From: Hydrogenophaga sp.
Lineage (GTDB): Bacteria; Pseudomonadota; Gammaproteobacteria; Burkholderiales; Burkholderiaceae
Length of the DNA: 6,359 nucleotides
Assembly: GCA_025458545.1 (NCBI GenBank)
Contig: JALOSH010000126.1
Location: 1 to 6,359 of the forward strand
Direction of reading: 5' to 3'
Shown here: positions 1-5,982 of the stretch, piece by piece
Numbering within the stretch: position 1 is the stretch's first letter
How the letters are laid out: each line of letters begins with the position of its first letter
The notes under the pieces: model-generated
The model's input: the letters and a program-made list of their open reading frames with translations, nothing else
Database searches by the model: none
What the model was told of the DNA's origin: nothing
Translations under genes and position numbers: made by a program

Positions 1-561
1 GCCCGAGCGGCCAGCCGCACGGTGCAGGTCGTTCACCACGGCGGCGAACAGCACGCCGTTTTCACCCGCCTTGCCGATGCTGGACACCCGCACCAGCGGA
101 TCCTGCAGGCTGGACTTGAGGATCTCTTCGGTTTTCCACACGCTCTGGCCCCACAGGTGGGAGGCGTCGCGCAGTTCGGCTTCGTCGTCGTTGATGTACA
201 GGTACACCGGCTTGGCCGACTTGCCCTCCACGATCACCATGTCCCAGCCGGCCATCTTGAGCTCGGCACCGAAGTAGCCACCCGAGTTGGAGCAGGCAAT
301 GGCACCGGTCAGCGGGCCCTTGGTGATGACGGTGTAGCGGCCGCCCGTGGAGGCCATGGTGCCGGTCAATGGGCCAGTGGCCCAGATCAGCTTGTTCTCG
401 GCGGAAAGCGGATCGACCTTGGGGTCGATCTCGCTGATGAGGTATTTGCTGCCGAGTCCGCGCGAGCCCAGGTAGGCACGCGCCCACTCCATGTTCAGCG
501 GTTCGGATTTCACGGTGCCCGCGGTCAGATTCACGCGCAGCAGTTTTCCAGCCCATGACAT
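1..561 (-). CDS. aorB: Tungsten-containing aldehyde oxidoreductase, cofactor subunit (AOR family), N-terminal part; runs off the left edge
   Basis: This is the first 187 residues of an aldehyde ferredoxin oxidoreductase-family protein (normally about 600 residues), which oxidises aldehydes to carboxylic acids at a tungsten-bispyranopterin centre. The frame is open from an ATG at 561 to the window edge. The visible part is the AOR N-terminal domain: [10 protein letters not shown] (residues 32-41), the GPLTGT motif (63-68), TGGRYTV with Arg75 at the pterin-contacting position, [12 protein letters not shown] (91-102), and SIGKAGEN followed by NDLHRAAGR (161-185). It is very similar to what I recall of Pyrococcus furiosus AOR. 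The cysteines that bind the AOR [4Fe-4S] cluster lie beyond the edge. AAGGAG at 569-574, seven bases before the ATG, supports this start over the out-of-frame ATG at 556. It follows aorA by 25 bases, so the two are probably co-transcribed and form a complex. Membership of the AOR family is clear; aldehyde rather than benzoyl-CoA-type chemistry is inferred from the close match and from aorA. Confidence 0.93.
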   Translation of the reverse strand, partial: MSWAGKLLRVNLTAGTVKSEPLNMEWARAYLGSRGLGSKYLISEIDPKVDPLSAENKLIWATGPLTGTMASTGGRYTVITKGPLTGAIACSNSGGYFGAELKMAGWDMVIVEGKSAKPVYLYINDDEAELRDASHLWGQSVWKTEEILKSSLQDPLVRVSSIGKAGENGVLFAAVVNDLHRAAGRSG

Positions 562-586
562 ATCGGTTCTCCTTGAGTGCGGGGGA

Positions 587-1063
587 TCAGGCGGCAGCGG
601 GCTGATTGCCCAGCTTGTCGGCCCACTGCTTCATCTTGTCGATGCCGGTCCAGTTGGCGTCGATGAAAGTGATGGCCGCCGTCGGGCAGGCTTCTGCACA
701 GGCAGGTTCACCGCCACACAGGTCGCACTTCTGCACCTTGCCGGTTTCCTGCACGTAGTTGATGGTGCCGAACGGACAGGCAATGGTGCAAACCTTGCAA
801 CCCACGCAGGTGGTTTCGTTCACCACCTTGGCGCCGGTAACCTTGTCGACCGTGATAGCTTCCACCGGACAGGCGTGCAGGCACCAGGCCTCGTCGCACT
901 GGGTGCAGGTGTAGGGAACCTTCTTGCCGGTGTGATGGAAGTCGAACACCTTGATGCGCGACTTCGAGGTGGCATAGGTGCCGTAGTTCTCGAATGAGCA
1001 CGCCATTTCGCATTGAAGGCACCCGGTGCACTTGTCCGGGTTGATGTGAAGCACTTTCTGCAT
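587..1063 (-). CDS. aorA: AOR small subunit, polyferredoxin with four [4Fe-4S] clusters
   Basis: A soluble 158-residue electron-transfer protein with no signal peptide. It has 16 cysteines in four cluster-type motifs: Cys12-15-18-22, Cys53-56-61-65, Cys86-89-92-96 and Cys113-116-122-126, three of them ending in Cys-Pro. This is the layout of HycB/DmsB-type four-cluster ferredoxins. Its size, its position directly before the AOR catalytic subunit and the lack of any other partner match AorA of Aromatoleum-type aldehyde oxidoreductase, where it carries electrons between the W subunit and an FAD subunit that reduces NAD. The C-terminal stretch from about residue 138 ([15 protein letters not shown]) looks helical and lies outside the ferredoxin core. 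The ATG at 1063 has a GGAGA five bases upstream (1069-1073), and the first residues ([15 protein letters not shown]) lead straight into cluster motif 1, which fixes the start. It is probably the first gene of an aorAB... operon read leftward, with its promoter in 1064-1383. HycB/DmsB-like subunits of other molybdo-enzymes are the alternative, but the neighbour argues against that. Confidence 0.9.
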   Translation of the reverse strand: MQKVLHINPDKCTGCLQCEMACSFENYGTYATSKSRIKVFDFHHTGKKVPYTCTQCDEAWCLHACPVEAITVDKVTGAKVVNETTCVGCKVCTIACPFGTINYVQETGKVQKCDLCGGEPACAEACPTAAITFIDANWTGIDKMKQWADKLGNQPAAA

Positions 1064-1383
1064 CGTGGTCTCCGTGTTGTGGTGGGCGCAGATGCGGTGT
1101 CCAATGCCACCGGCGGTTCTGCGCTGTTCCGATTCTTCGCGGCCGGCATGGTTTCCAGATCAGGGTTAACCCCGAATGCCATGCCAAGCGGGGAAATAGT
1201 CTCAGATTGAGACAACCAGCGCTTGCCCCCGAGCCGCCACACGCGGGTCATGCGATGCATGGCTGCGCCCGGCATGCAGATGTCCCCATCCTCCGCTTTG
1301 CTGGCAACATCTGCTGCCCGCCGCACTGCCATCCTGTCCCGCGTGCGGTCCGCCCATCGCCCATCGCCAGCCTGCTGACAAAC
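1064..1383. promoter_or_regulatory. Divergent intergenic region between the aor operon and the XdhC gene
   Basis: This 320-base stretch has no convincing gene. It separates aorA (leftward) from the XdhC gene (rightward), so it must hold promoters for at least the aor operon. It contains the GTCTCA/TGAGAC inverted repeat (1199-1213), a 10-bp palindrome GGGTTAACCC (1163-1172) and, on the minus strand, a TTGGCA box (1187-1182) that could be a -35 element. Seventeen bases after that box is only a weak -10 (CCTGAT). I found no sigma-54 GG-N10-GC element on either strand. The nearest look-alike, TGGCAACATCTGCTGCC near 1303 on the plus strand, has one base too many between GG and GC. The frame of the XdhC gene stays open upstream to a TTG at 1207, but the extra residues do not look like XdhC. 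If the XdhC promoter is near the inverted repeat, its leader would be about 150 bases or longer. A short inverted pair TGCATG/CATGCA (1256-1261 and 1273-1278) lies in that leader. Confidence 0.6.
1199..1213. promoter_or_regulatory. Perfect inverted repeat, candidate operator for the Fis-type regulator
   Basis: GTCTCA-GAT-TGAGAC is a perfect dyad with 6-base arms and a 3-base centre. It lies between two divergent genes and just upstream, as read from aorA, of a possible -35 box TTGGCA (1187-1182). Dyads of this size are typical binding sites for dimeric regulators with Fis/HTH_8 domains, and such a regulator is encoded about 1.3 kb away. I noticed no second copy in the window, including in front of the regulator gene or between tupA and DUF3597. 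The assignment to that regulator is inference from form and position. Autonomous operators of another protein are equally possible. Confidence 0.4.
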
Positions 1384-2466
1384 GTGGAAAACCTCGACCT
1401 CACCGTGCTTCGCGCCCTTCTGGGCTGGCGGACCCGGCGCCAGCGTGCCGTACTGGCCACAGTGATCAAAACCTGGGGGTCGTCGCCGCGGCCCGTTGGT
1501 TCGGTCATGGCACTGTGCGAAACAGGCGCAGTCGTGGGGTCGGTTTCGGGGGGCTGCATCGAAGACGACTTGATCGACCGCTACAGCCGCTCCCGGGCGA
1601 CACCCGCAGGGCCAGCGGCATCGGCCGACATTGCGCACGACATACCCGCCGGACCGCCCCAACGAGTGCAATACGGGGTCAGCGCCGACGAAGCCCACCG
1701 CTTCGGCCTGCCCTGCGGAGGCACGCTGGTACTCCTTCTGGAGTTCAACCCAGACGCCGGCGCCCTGGCCGACCTGGTGCAGTTGCTCGACAACGGCCAT
1801 CTGGTGCAGCGCCGCATCGAGCTGGCCACCGGCCGGGTGGAGCTTCAGGTGGCGCAACAACCCTCCGCGCTGGCCGACCACGGCCACTGGCTCAGCAACA
1901 CCTTCGGTCCGCAGTACCGCATGCTGCTCATCGGTGCCGGCCAGCTCACCGAATACCTGGCCACGATGGCACAGTTCAGCGGCTTTGCCGTCACCGTGTG
2001 CGACCCGCGCGAGCAGTACCACCGTACCTGGTCGGTGCCCGGCGCCACCCTGGTCACCGGCATGCCCGACGACGTGGTGCGCGGCTTCGGGGTGGACCAC
2101 CGCAGCTGCGTGATCGCCCTCACCCACGACCCCAAGCTCGACGACCTCGCGCTGCTCGAGGCACTGGACACAGAAGCCTTCTACGTGGGCGCCGTCGGTT
2201 CGCGGCGAAACAACGCGGCGCGGCAGGCGCGCATGGTCGAGCACTTCGACCTCACGCCGCAGAGGCTGGAGCGCCTGCGTGGACCGATCGGCATCTACAT
2301 CGGCAGCAAGACACCGGCAGAGATTGCCGTGAGCGTGATGGCCGAAGTGCTGGCTGTGAAGAACGGTGTTCCCCTGCCACGCGGCATCGCGGTGGCCGTT
2401 GCCAAGAACACCCTGGAACCGAAAGCGCCCGACGCCCCGTCTGCCAGCCCGCGCGCTCAAGCTTGA
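1384..2466 (+). CDS. XdhC/CoxI-family molybdenum (tungsten?) cofactor maturation protein
   Basis: A 360-residue XdhC-family protein. In this family XdhC binds molybdenum cofactor and hands it, after sulfuration, to xanthine dehydrogenase-type enzymes. The N-terminal XdhC_CoxI domain shows WGSSPRPVGS (31-40), GSVSGGCIEDDL (52-63) and FGLPCGG (107-113), with the family cysteines at 58 and 111. The C-terminal Rossmann domain starts at MLLIGAGQLTEYLA (180-193) and contains ALTHDPKLDD (245-254), YVGAVGSRRNNA (267-278) and IGSKTPAEIAVSVMAE (306-321). About 18 residues at the C-terminus are Pro/Ala-rich. I chose GTG at 1384 because MENLDLTVLRALLGW is where family members normally begin. A TTG at 1207 in the same frame would add 59 residues without family character. 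The ribosome binding site is weak. No xanthine or CO dehydrogenase gene is in view. The neighbour is the AOR operon, so service to the W enzyme is possible but unproven. The family call is firm, the client enzyme is not. Confidence 0.88.
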   Translation: MENLDLTVLRALLGWRTRRQRAVLATVIKTWGSSPRPVGSVMALCETGAVVGSVSGGCIEDDLIDRYSRSRATPAGPAASADIAHDIPAGPPQRVQYGVSADEAHRFGLPCGGTLVLLLEFNPDAGALADLVQLLDNGHLVQRRIELATGRVELQVAQQPSALADHGHWLSNTFGPQYRMLLIGAGQLTEYLATMAQFSGFAVTVCDPREQYHRTWSVPGATLVTGMPDDVVRGFGVDHRSCVIALTHDPKLDDLALLEALDTEAFYVGAVGSRRNNAARQARMVEHFDLTPQRLERLRGPIGIYIGSKTPAEIAVSVMAEVLAVKNGVPLPRGIAVAVAKNTLEPKAPDAPSASPRAQA

Positions 2467-2565
2467 GCCACAGGCGGGTGTGCACGGCACCGAAAACACT
2501 GCTTTAATGTGCCCGAAGCCGCCACCGTTCAGCCCGGTTTTCACCCAGACACACCCGCGACGTCC

Positions 2566-3696
2566 GTGCCCGCCCCATCCCTCTCACCGGCCCCGCATCC
2601 GCAGCAACAACAGCAGCGGCTCGACCTGATTGCGCAGGCGCGCGAGGCGGTCCTGGACGGCCAGGCGCCCATGAACGCGGCGCTGCTGGCCCCCTGGGTC
2701 GAGCGCTCCTGGAGGCGTTGCCTGGACCTGGGTCTGGAGCCGCGCCAGCGCGTCACGTTCAACACGGTTTCACAGAGTGCGGCCAGGCTGGCCGTGGAAG
2801 CCAGCCAACCCCTGCTGCGGGCTGCCGAGCCGGTCATTCATTCGCTCGCCCGGGCCATGGCCCACACGCGTTACTTCGCCATTCTCACCAACGCGTCGGG
2901 CGTGGTGATCAATGTGCACGGCCCGGTTGATCAGCTGGACCCCCGGGCCACCACGCTGGCGCGGATCGGGGTCGACCTGTCCGAGCGAGCCGTTGGCACC
3001 ACAGCCATCGGGTCGGCCCTGACCGACCTGCAGCCCGTGTGGTTGCACCGCGGTGAGCATTTTTTCAGCGCCAACGGGGTATACAGCTGCGCGGGCGCGC
3101 CCATCTGGGGCCCGGACGGCCAGTGTGTGGGTATGCTGGATCTCACCGGCGTCGACGTGGTGGAGCAACCCGCGCTGAAGCACCTTGTCACGCAATCGGC
3201 CCGCAGCATTGAGAACGCCCTGACCCTGGGGCGGCCGCACCGGCTGCTGCTCTGTCTGAGCTGGCCCGGGCGCCTGGTGGGCGACGCCAGCGACGGTCTG
3301 GTGTGTGCGGATGCCGACGGCACGATCACCGGCATGAACCGTCCGGCCGCCGACATGCTGGGGCTCGGACCCGGTGCTTCTGCGCACCACTGCACCGATC
3401 TCTTCGCCGTTCCAGTGGAAACCCTGTTCGACACTGCGCGCCGCCAGCGCGGACCCGTGGAAATTCCGCTGTGGTCGGGCCTGCGCCTGAGTGTGGTGGC
3501 GCAACTCAACGAGGGCGGCGAGCGCCACGCCATGCTGGGCAGCAACCACGGGGTACCCCTCAAGGACGTTGAAACCGCCATGATCCGCAAGGCCGTGGAG
3601 GACGCACGCGGCAATGTCAAGGAAGCCGCCCGCGCCTTGGGCATCAGCCGCGCTACCGTGTACCGCAAGCTCGGAACCGGTCGCGGCCGCGGCTGA
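2566..3696 (+). CDS. AcoR-like transcriptional regulator: GAF, PAS-like segment and Fis-type HTH, no AAA+ domain
   Basis: A cytoplasmic DNA-binding regulator of 376 residues. After a Pro/Gln-rich start comes the N-terminal helix typical of AcoR-like proteins (LLAPWVERSWRRCLDLGLEP, 40-59). A GAF domain follows at about 90-220, with VDLSERAVGTTAIGSAL (136-152), VWLHRGEHFF (158-167) and YSCAGAPIWGPDG (173-185). A short PAS-like segment covers about 240-310 (DGLVCADADGTITGMNRPAADML). The HTH_8 domain ends the protein (333-370), with recognition helix GISRATVYRKL. The central sigma-54 AAA+ ATPase is absent: there is no Walker A and no GAFTGA loop, so it should act on ordinary sigma-70 promoters. 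I prefer GTG at 2566 because VPAPSL resembles starts I recall in relatives and because a -10-like TTTAAT sits at 2503-2508. GTG at 2509 is an in-frame alternative adding 19 residues. It lies 99 bases after the XdhC gene on the same strand. The ligand is unknown; AcoR relatives respond to small carbonyl or alcohol compounds, which fits an AOR neighbour. Confidence 0.87.
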   Translation: MPAPSLSPAPHPQQQQQRLDLIAQAREAVLDGQAPMNAALLAPWVERSWRRCLDLGLEPRQRVTFNTVSQSAARLAVEASQPLLRAAEPVIHSLARAMAHTRYFAILTNASGVVINVHGPVDQLDPRATTLARIGVDLSERAVGTTAIGSALTDLQPVWLHRGEHFFSANGVYSCAGAPIWGPDGQCVGMLDLTGVDVVEQPALKHLVTQSARSIENALTLGRPHRLLLCLSWPGRLVGDASDGLVCADADGTITGMNRPAADMLGLGPGASAHHCTDLFAVPVETLFDTARRQRGPVEIPLWSGLRLSVVAQLNEGGERHAMLGSNHGVPLKDVETAMIRKAVEDARGNVKEAARALGISRATVYRKLGTGRGRG

Positions 3697-3734
3697 GTCC
3701 CCTTCCGGGCTGTTCACCGCCTTGCCGGTCACGG

Positions 3735-3761
3735 GCCCAGCCCAGGTTGCACGGGCTGGGC
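3735..3761. terminator. GC-rich hairpin between convergent genes, possible bidirectional terminator
   Basis: GCCCAGCCC (3735-3743) pairs perfectly with GGGCTGGGC (3753-3761) around a 9-base loop. It lies between the stop codon of the regulator (3696, plus) and that of the DUF3597 gene (3782, minus), so it would be at the 3' end of both transcripts. No T-run follows on either strand, so it may stabilise 3' ends or assist factor-dependent termination rather than be a classical intrinsic terminator. Confidence 0.4.
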
Positions 3762-3781
3762 ACGGACCGATCGCAGCAGCT

Positions 3782-4210
3782 TCAGTCGAGCAGTTCCTTG
3801 GGGATGTTGCCCCCGTTGGCTGCGATGTGCGCGAGAACGTTCTTGTGCAGCCACATATTCATCTTGGCCGAGTCTTCCATCAGCTCGGGCGGGCAGTACA
3901 GCTCCTTGGCCAGTTCCTTGCGTGCAGCCAGGCTGCTGTCCATGTCGAGCAGCTTGAGCAGATCCACGATGGAGGTTCTCCAGTTCAGCTTCTGGGGGTT
4001 GGCGGCCGCGCGCTTCTCCATCTGGGCCACCACGTCCACCATGGTGATCGAAGCAACGGCGGGCGCTGCCACCGGGGCGGACGCAACGGCCGCTGCGGGC
4101 GCGGCAACCGGTGCAGGCGATGCCGCAGCCGCCGGTGCCGGAGCAGGGACCGGCTGCGCCTTCGCGCTGCCCATGCCGAGTTTTTCGAGGATGTTGCTGA
4201 ACAGGCCCAT
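3782..4210 (-). CDS. DUF3597 domain protein of unknown function
   Basis: A 142-residue protein of the DUF3597 family. The N-terminus MGLFSNILEKLGMG is a short amphipathic helix typical of the family. Next comes a low-complexity Ala/Pro/Val linker (about 17-54, with near-repeats such as PVAAPA). The conserved C-terminal domain covers about 55-142 and includes KLNWRTSIVDLLKLLDMDSS (74-93), LAARKELAKEL (94-104), MNMWLHKNVL (117-126) and ANGGNIPKELL (131-141). There is no signal peptide or membrane segment, and the biochemical role of the family is not known to me. The start is well supported by AGGAGG (complement of 4216-4221) five bases before ATG 4210. It is 121 bases downstream of a membrane-protein gene on the same strand, so it may be the last gene of the tup transcript or have its own promoter. 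It is convergent with the regulator gene. The domain call is firm; any link to tungsten rests on position alone. Confidence 0.85.
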   Translation of the reverse strand: MGLFSNILEKLGMGSAKAQPVPAPAPAAAASPAPVAAPAAAVASAPVAAPAVASITMVDVVAQMEKRAAANPQKLNWRTSIVDLLKLLDMDSSLAARKELAKELYCPPELMEDSAKMNMWLHKNVLAHIAANGGNIPKELLD

Positions 4211-4276
4211 GGAAACCTCCTGAGGTGTGTTGGGGATTGAGGGTTGAGGATAAGAACGAAAGAACTACCGCGGGTG

Positions 4277-4306
4277 AGTATGGCCGTAGAACCGTGCAGC
4301 CTGCAA
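4277..4306 (-). promoter_or_regulatory. Weak promoter candidate for the DUF3597 gene with overlapping palindrome
   Basis: On the minus strand TTGCAG (4306-4301) is followed after 18 bases by CATACT (4282-4277), a poor -35/-10 pair. The -35 overlaps the small palindrome TGCAG-C-CTGCA (4295-4305). The 121-base gap and the strong ribosome binding site make an independent promoter for the DUF3597 gene plausible, but these boxes match consensus only weakly. Confidence 0.2.
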
Positions 4307-4331
4307 GCGTGTTGGTTGCCCTTCCATCCGT

Positions 4332-5105
4332 TCAACGCGCCGGCAACAGGCAGCGCAAGCCCAGCCACAGGGTCGCCACCACCAGCAGCGGCAGCACAAC
4401 GGTCTGCAACAGAAACAGCACCATGAGATCGATCACATGGGACACCACCCGCTCCGCATCGGCCTTGAGCGCCTCGATCCGCTCGCCCAGCTTGTCGCGG
4501 AGATCCCACCAGGGCGTTCCGGCGCCAGCGCCCGTTCCCAGCGCTCCCAGGTCGGCGGTAGCCGATTCGATCGCCTGCTGGCTCGCCGCATATCGGTCGG
4601 CCATGAAGGCGCGGTGGCTGAGTTCACTGGTGATCGCCACCACCGGAAACACGAACCGCACCAAGAGCAGAGCGAGTATGAGCCGCCCAAGCCAGTGGGG
4701 AGCCCCGCCCCGTCCCAGCTGAAGCCCAGCCCACCACAGCAACAGCACCGTCAGCAAGGCAGACACCAGCCAGGCAGCGCCCATCTGCATCAACGTGAGC
4801 TGCATGCCATACACCACACTGACCGCCAGCATCAGCCGGGAAAACTGCTCCACCAGATCGTTCACCGGGTCCAGCACCTGGCCCAGGGCCAGCGTGACGT
4901 TCACGAACGCACCACCAGTGACTTCGGTGCCCTGAATCACCGAGATCACCGCATTCAAACCACGCGCCGCAGCGAATGCGGTCAGCGAACGCTGCAGGCC
5001 GGCCTCGGAATGTGCCAGCGCCAGCTGGTCCAGGGGCTGGTACCAGGCCAGAGCGATCAGCCCGATGGCCAATAGCAGCAAAAAAATTCGCAATGTCTTG
5101 TGCAT
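4332..5105 (-). CDS. Conserved multi-pass inner-membrane protein of unknown function
   Basis: I cannot assign a function to this 257-residue protein. Hydrophobic stretches suggest membrane segments at about 5-22 (TLRIFLLLLAIGLIALAW), 90-106, 109-130, 138-160 and 222-250. Between the first and second lies a polar, presumably periplasmic segment with the well-defined stretch RSLTAFAAARGLNAVISVIQ (39-58), followed by QVLDPVNDLVEQFS (76-89), which I recall as conserved in uncharacterised proteobacterial membrane proteins. A Gly/Ala-rich charged segment (about 186-221, including WWDLRDKLGERIEALKADAE) looks like a coiled-coil or amphipathic helix before the last membrane segment. I chose ATG 5105 because the hydrophobic helix follows at once. 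GTGs at 5141 and 5123 are alternatives, and no start has a good ribosome binding site. The gene starts 55 bases after the tupA stop on the same strand, so it is probably co-transcribed. It does not resemble TupB or any ABC permease. Confidence 0.72.
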   Translation of the reverse strand: MHKTLRIFLLLLAIGLIALAWYQPLDQLALAHSEAGLQRSLTAFAAARGLNAVISVIQGTEVTGGAFVNVTLALGQVLDPVNDLVEQFSRLMLAVSVVYGMQLTLMQMGAAWLVSALLTVLLLWWAGLQLGRGGAPHWLGRLILALLLVRFVFPVVAITSELSHRAFMADRYAASQQAIESATADLGALGTGAGAGTPWWDLRDKLGERIEALKADAERVVSHVIDLMVLFLLQTVVLPLLVVATLWLGLRCLLPAR

Positions 5106-5160
5106 CGACAGCGACCGTAGCACACCCTGCCGCCCGCACACACCGGGTGCGGCCGGTCAA

Positions 5161-5982
5161 TCACTTCGAGGCGCTGGCGGCGTTGGGGAAGAACAGCTGT
5201 TCGCCACCGATCTTGTAGCTGGCAATCGCGGCCTGGCCGGCAGGGCCGGTGACCCAGTCCACGAACTTCTGGCCTTCTGCGGTCTTGACCCGCGGGTGTT
5301 TGGCGGCGCTCACCAGCATCACGCCGTACTGGTTGAACAGGCGCTTGTCGCCCTCCACCAGAATCGCCAGATCGGCGCGGTTCTTGAAGTTCAGCCAGGT
5401 GGCGCGGTCTGCCAGCACGTAGGCGTTGCTACTGGACGCAATGTTGAGAGCCGGGCCCATGCCACAGCCACATTCCTTGTAGCCGGTGCCCTTGTTGGCA
5501 TCGGTGTCGGTCATCTTCCAGAAGCGCAGTTCGGCCGCGTGTGTGCCGCTCTTGTCGCCACGGGAGATGAACTCAGCGTTTCCGGCGGCCAGCCTCTTCA
5601 GCGCGGTCACGATGTCGTTGCCCTTCACCTGCAGCGGATCGGCCCTCGGGCCGATCAGCACGAAATCGTTGTACATCACCTCCTGGCGCTTGGCGGCAAA
5701 GCCGTCCGCCACAAACTTTTCCTCGGCGGCCTTGTCGTGCACGAACAGCACATCGGCATCGCCGCGGCGCGCCATGTCGATGGCCTGGCCGGTGCCCAGG
5801 GCCACCACCTTCACGTCGATCCCGGTGGCCTTCTTGAAGGCGGGCAGCAGATGGGAGAAGAGCCCCGACTGCTCGGTGGACGTGGTGGAAGCCACCACGA
5901 TATTCTGGGCGTGGACAGTGGCGCTGGCGAACAGGGCAGCACCCAGCAGAGCAACGGTGGACATGCGGCGGAACACATTCAC
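5161..5982 (-). CDS. tupA: Tungstate-binding periplasmic protein of an ABC transporter (TupA family)
   Basis: A 273-residue extracytoplasmic solute-binding protein that captures tungstate for import. A signal peptide (MNVFRRMSTVALLGAALF...) ends near VHA|QN (residues 25/26). The oxyanion-binding family signatures follow: ASTTSTEQSGLF (31-42), GTGQAIDMARRGDADVLFVH (63-82), FISRGDKSGTHAAELRFWK (138-156) and GCGMGPALNIASSSNAYVL (172-190). The TTST and RGDxSGTH motifs are those of the TupA group rather than ModA. A Cys-Gly-Cys (171-173) sits where the TupA sequences I recall have a Gly-Gln. GTG at 5982 is chosen because AAGGAG (complement of 5990-5995) lies seven bases upstream and the signal peptide starts there. 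An upstream in-frame start at 6021 would add a basic 13-residue stretch. The start overlaps the ATPase stop as GTGA, indicating translational coupling. With AOR in the same window, tungstate is the likely substrate; molybdate cannot be excluded from sequence alone. Confidence 0.9.
   Translation of the reverse strand: MNVFRRMSTVALLGAALFASATVHAQNIVVASTTSTEQSGLFSHLLPAFKKATGIDVKVVALGTGQAIDMARRGDADVLFVHDKAAEEKFVADGFAAKRQEVMYNDFVLIGPRADPLQVKGNDIVTALKRLAAGNAEFISRGDKSGTHAAELRFWKMTDTDANKGTGYKECGCGMGPALNIASSSNAYVLADRATWLNFKNRADLAILVEGDKRLFNQYGVMLVSAAKHPRVKTAEGQKFVDWVTGPAGQAAIASYKIGGEQLFFPNAASASK

Noticed and set aside
62..556. A 164-codon minus-strand frame starting at ATG 556
   Set aside because: It is a shifted shadow of aorB. 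The frame from ATG 561, open to the edge, gives an unmistakable AOR sequence and has the correctly spaced ribosome binding site.
1303..1319. Possible sigma-54 promoter TGGCAACATCTGCTGCC
   Set aside because: The spacing between GG and GC is 11 rather than 10 and the TTGC box is not matched. The nearby regulator also lacks a sigma-54 ATPase.
1207..1383. N-terminal extension of XdhC from TTG 1207
   Set aside because: The TTG lies inside the GTCTCA/TGAGAC dyad, has no ribosome binding site, and the 59 residues are Pro/His/Cys-rich and unlike XdhC. Family homology begins at 1384.
820..2544. A 574-codon open frame on the minus strand across the XdhC gene
   Set aside because: It is antisense to a clear XdhC-family gene and overlaps aorA. 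Its translation is Arg/His/Gly-rich without any recognisable domain. Long shadow frames are expected in GC-rich coding DNA.
2770..3732. A 320-codon minus-strand frame opposite the regulator
   Set aside because: It is antisense to a well-supported GAF/HTH regulator, and its protein has no domain character.
4080..4150. Repetitive GC-rich stretch in the DUF3597 gene as a DNA repeat element
   Set aside because: It encodes the Ala/Pro-rich linker of the protein, and the repetition follows from codon choice in low-complexity sequence.
5134..5152. Hairpin CCGCAC/GTGCGG between tupA and the membrane-protein gene as a terminator
   Set aside because: The stem is only 6 bp, no T-run follows on the minus strand, and it lies within a 55-base gap between likely co-transcribed genes.
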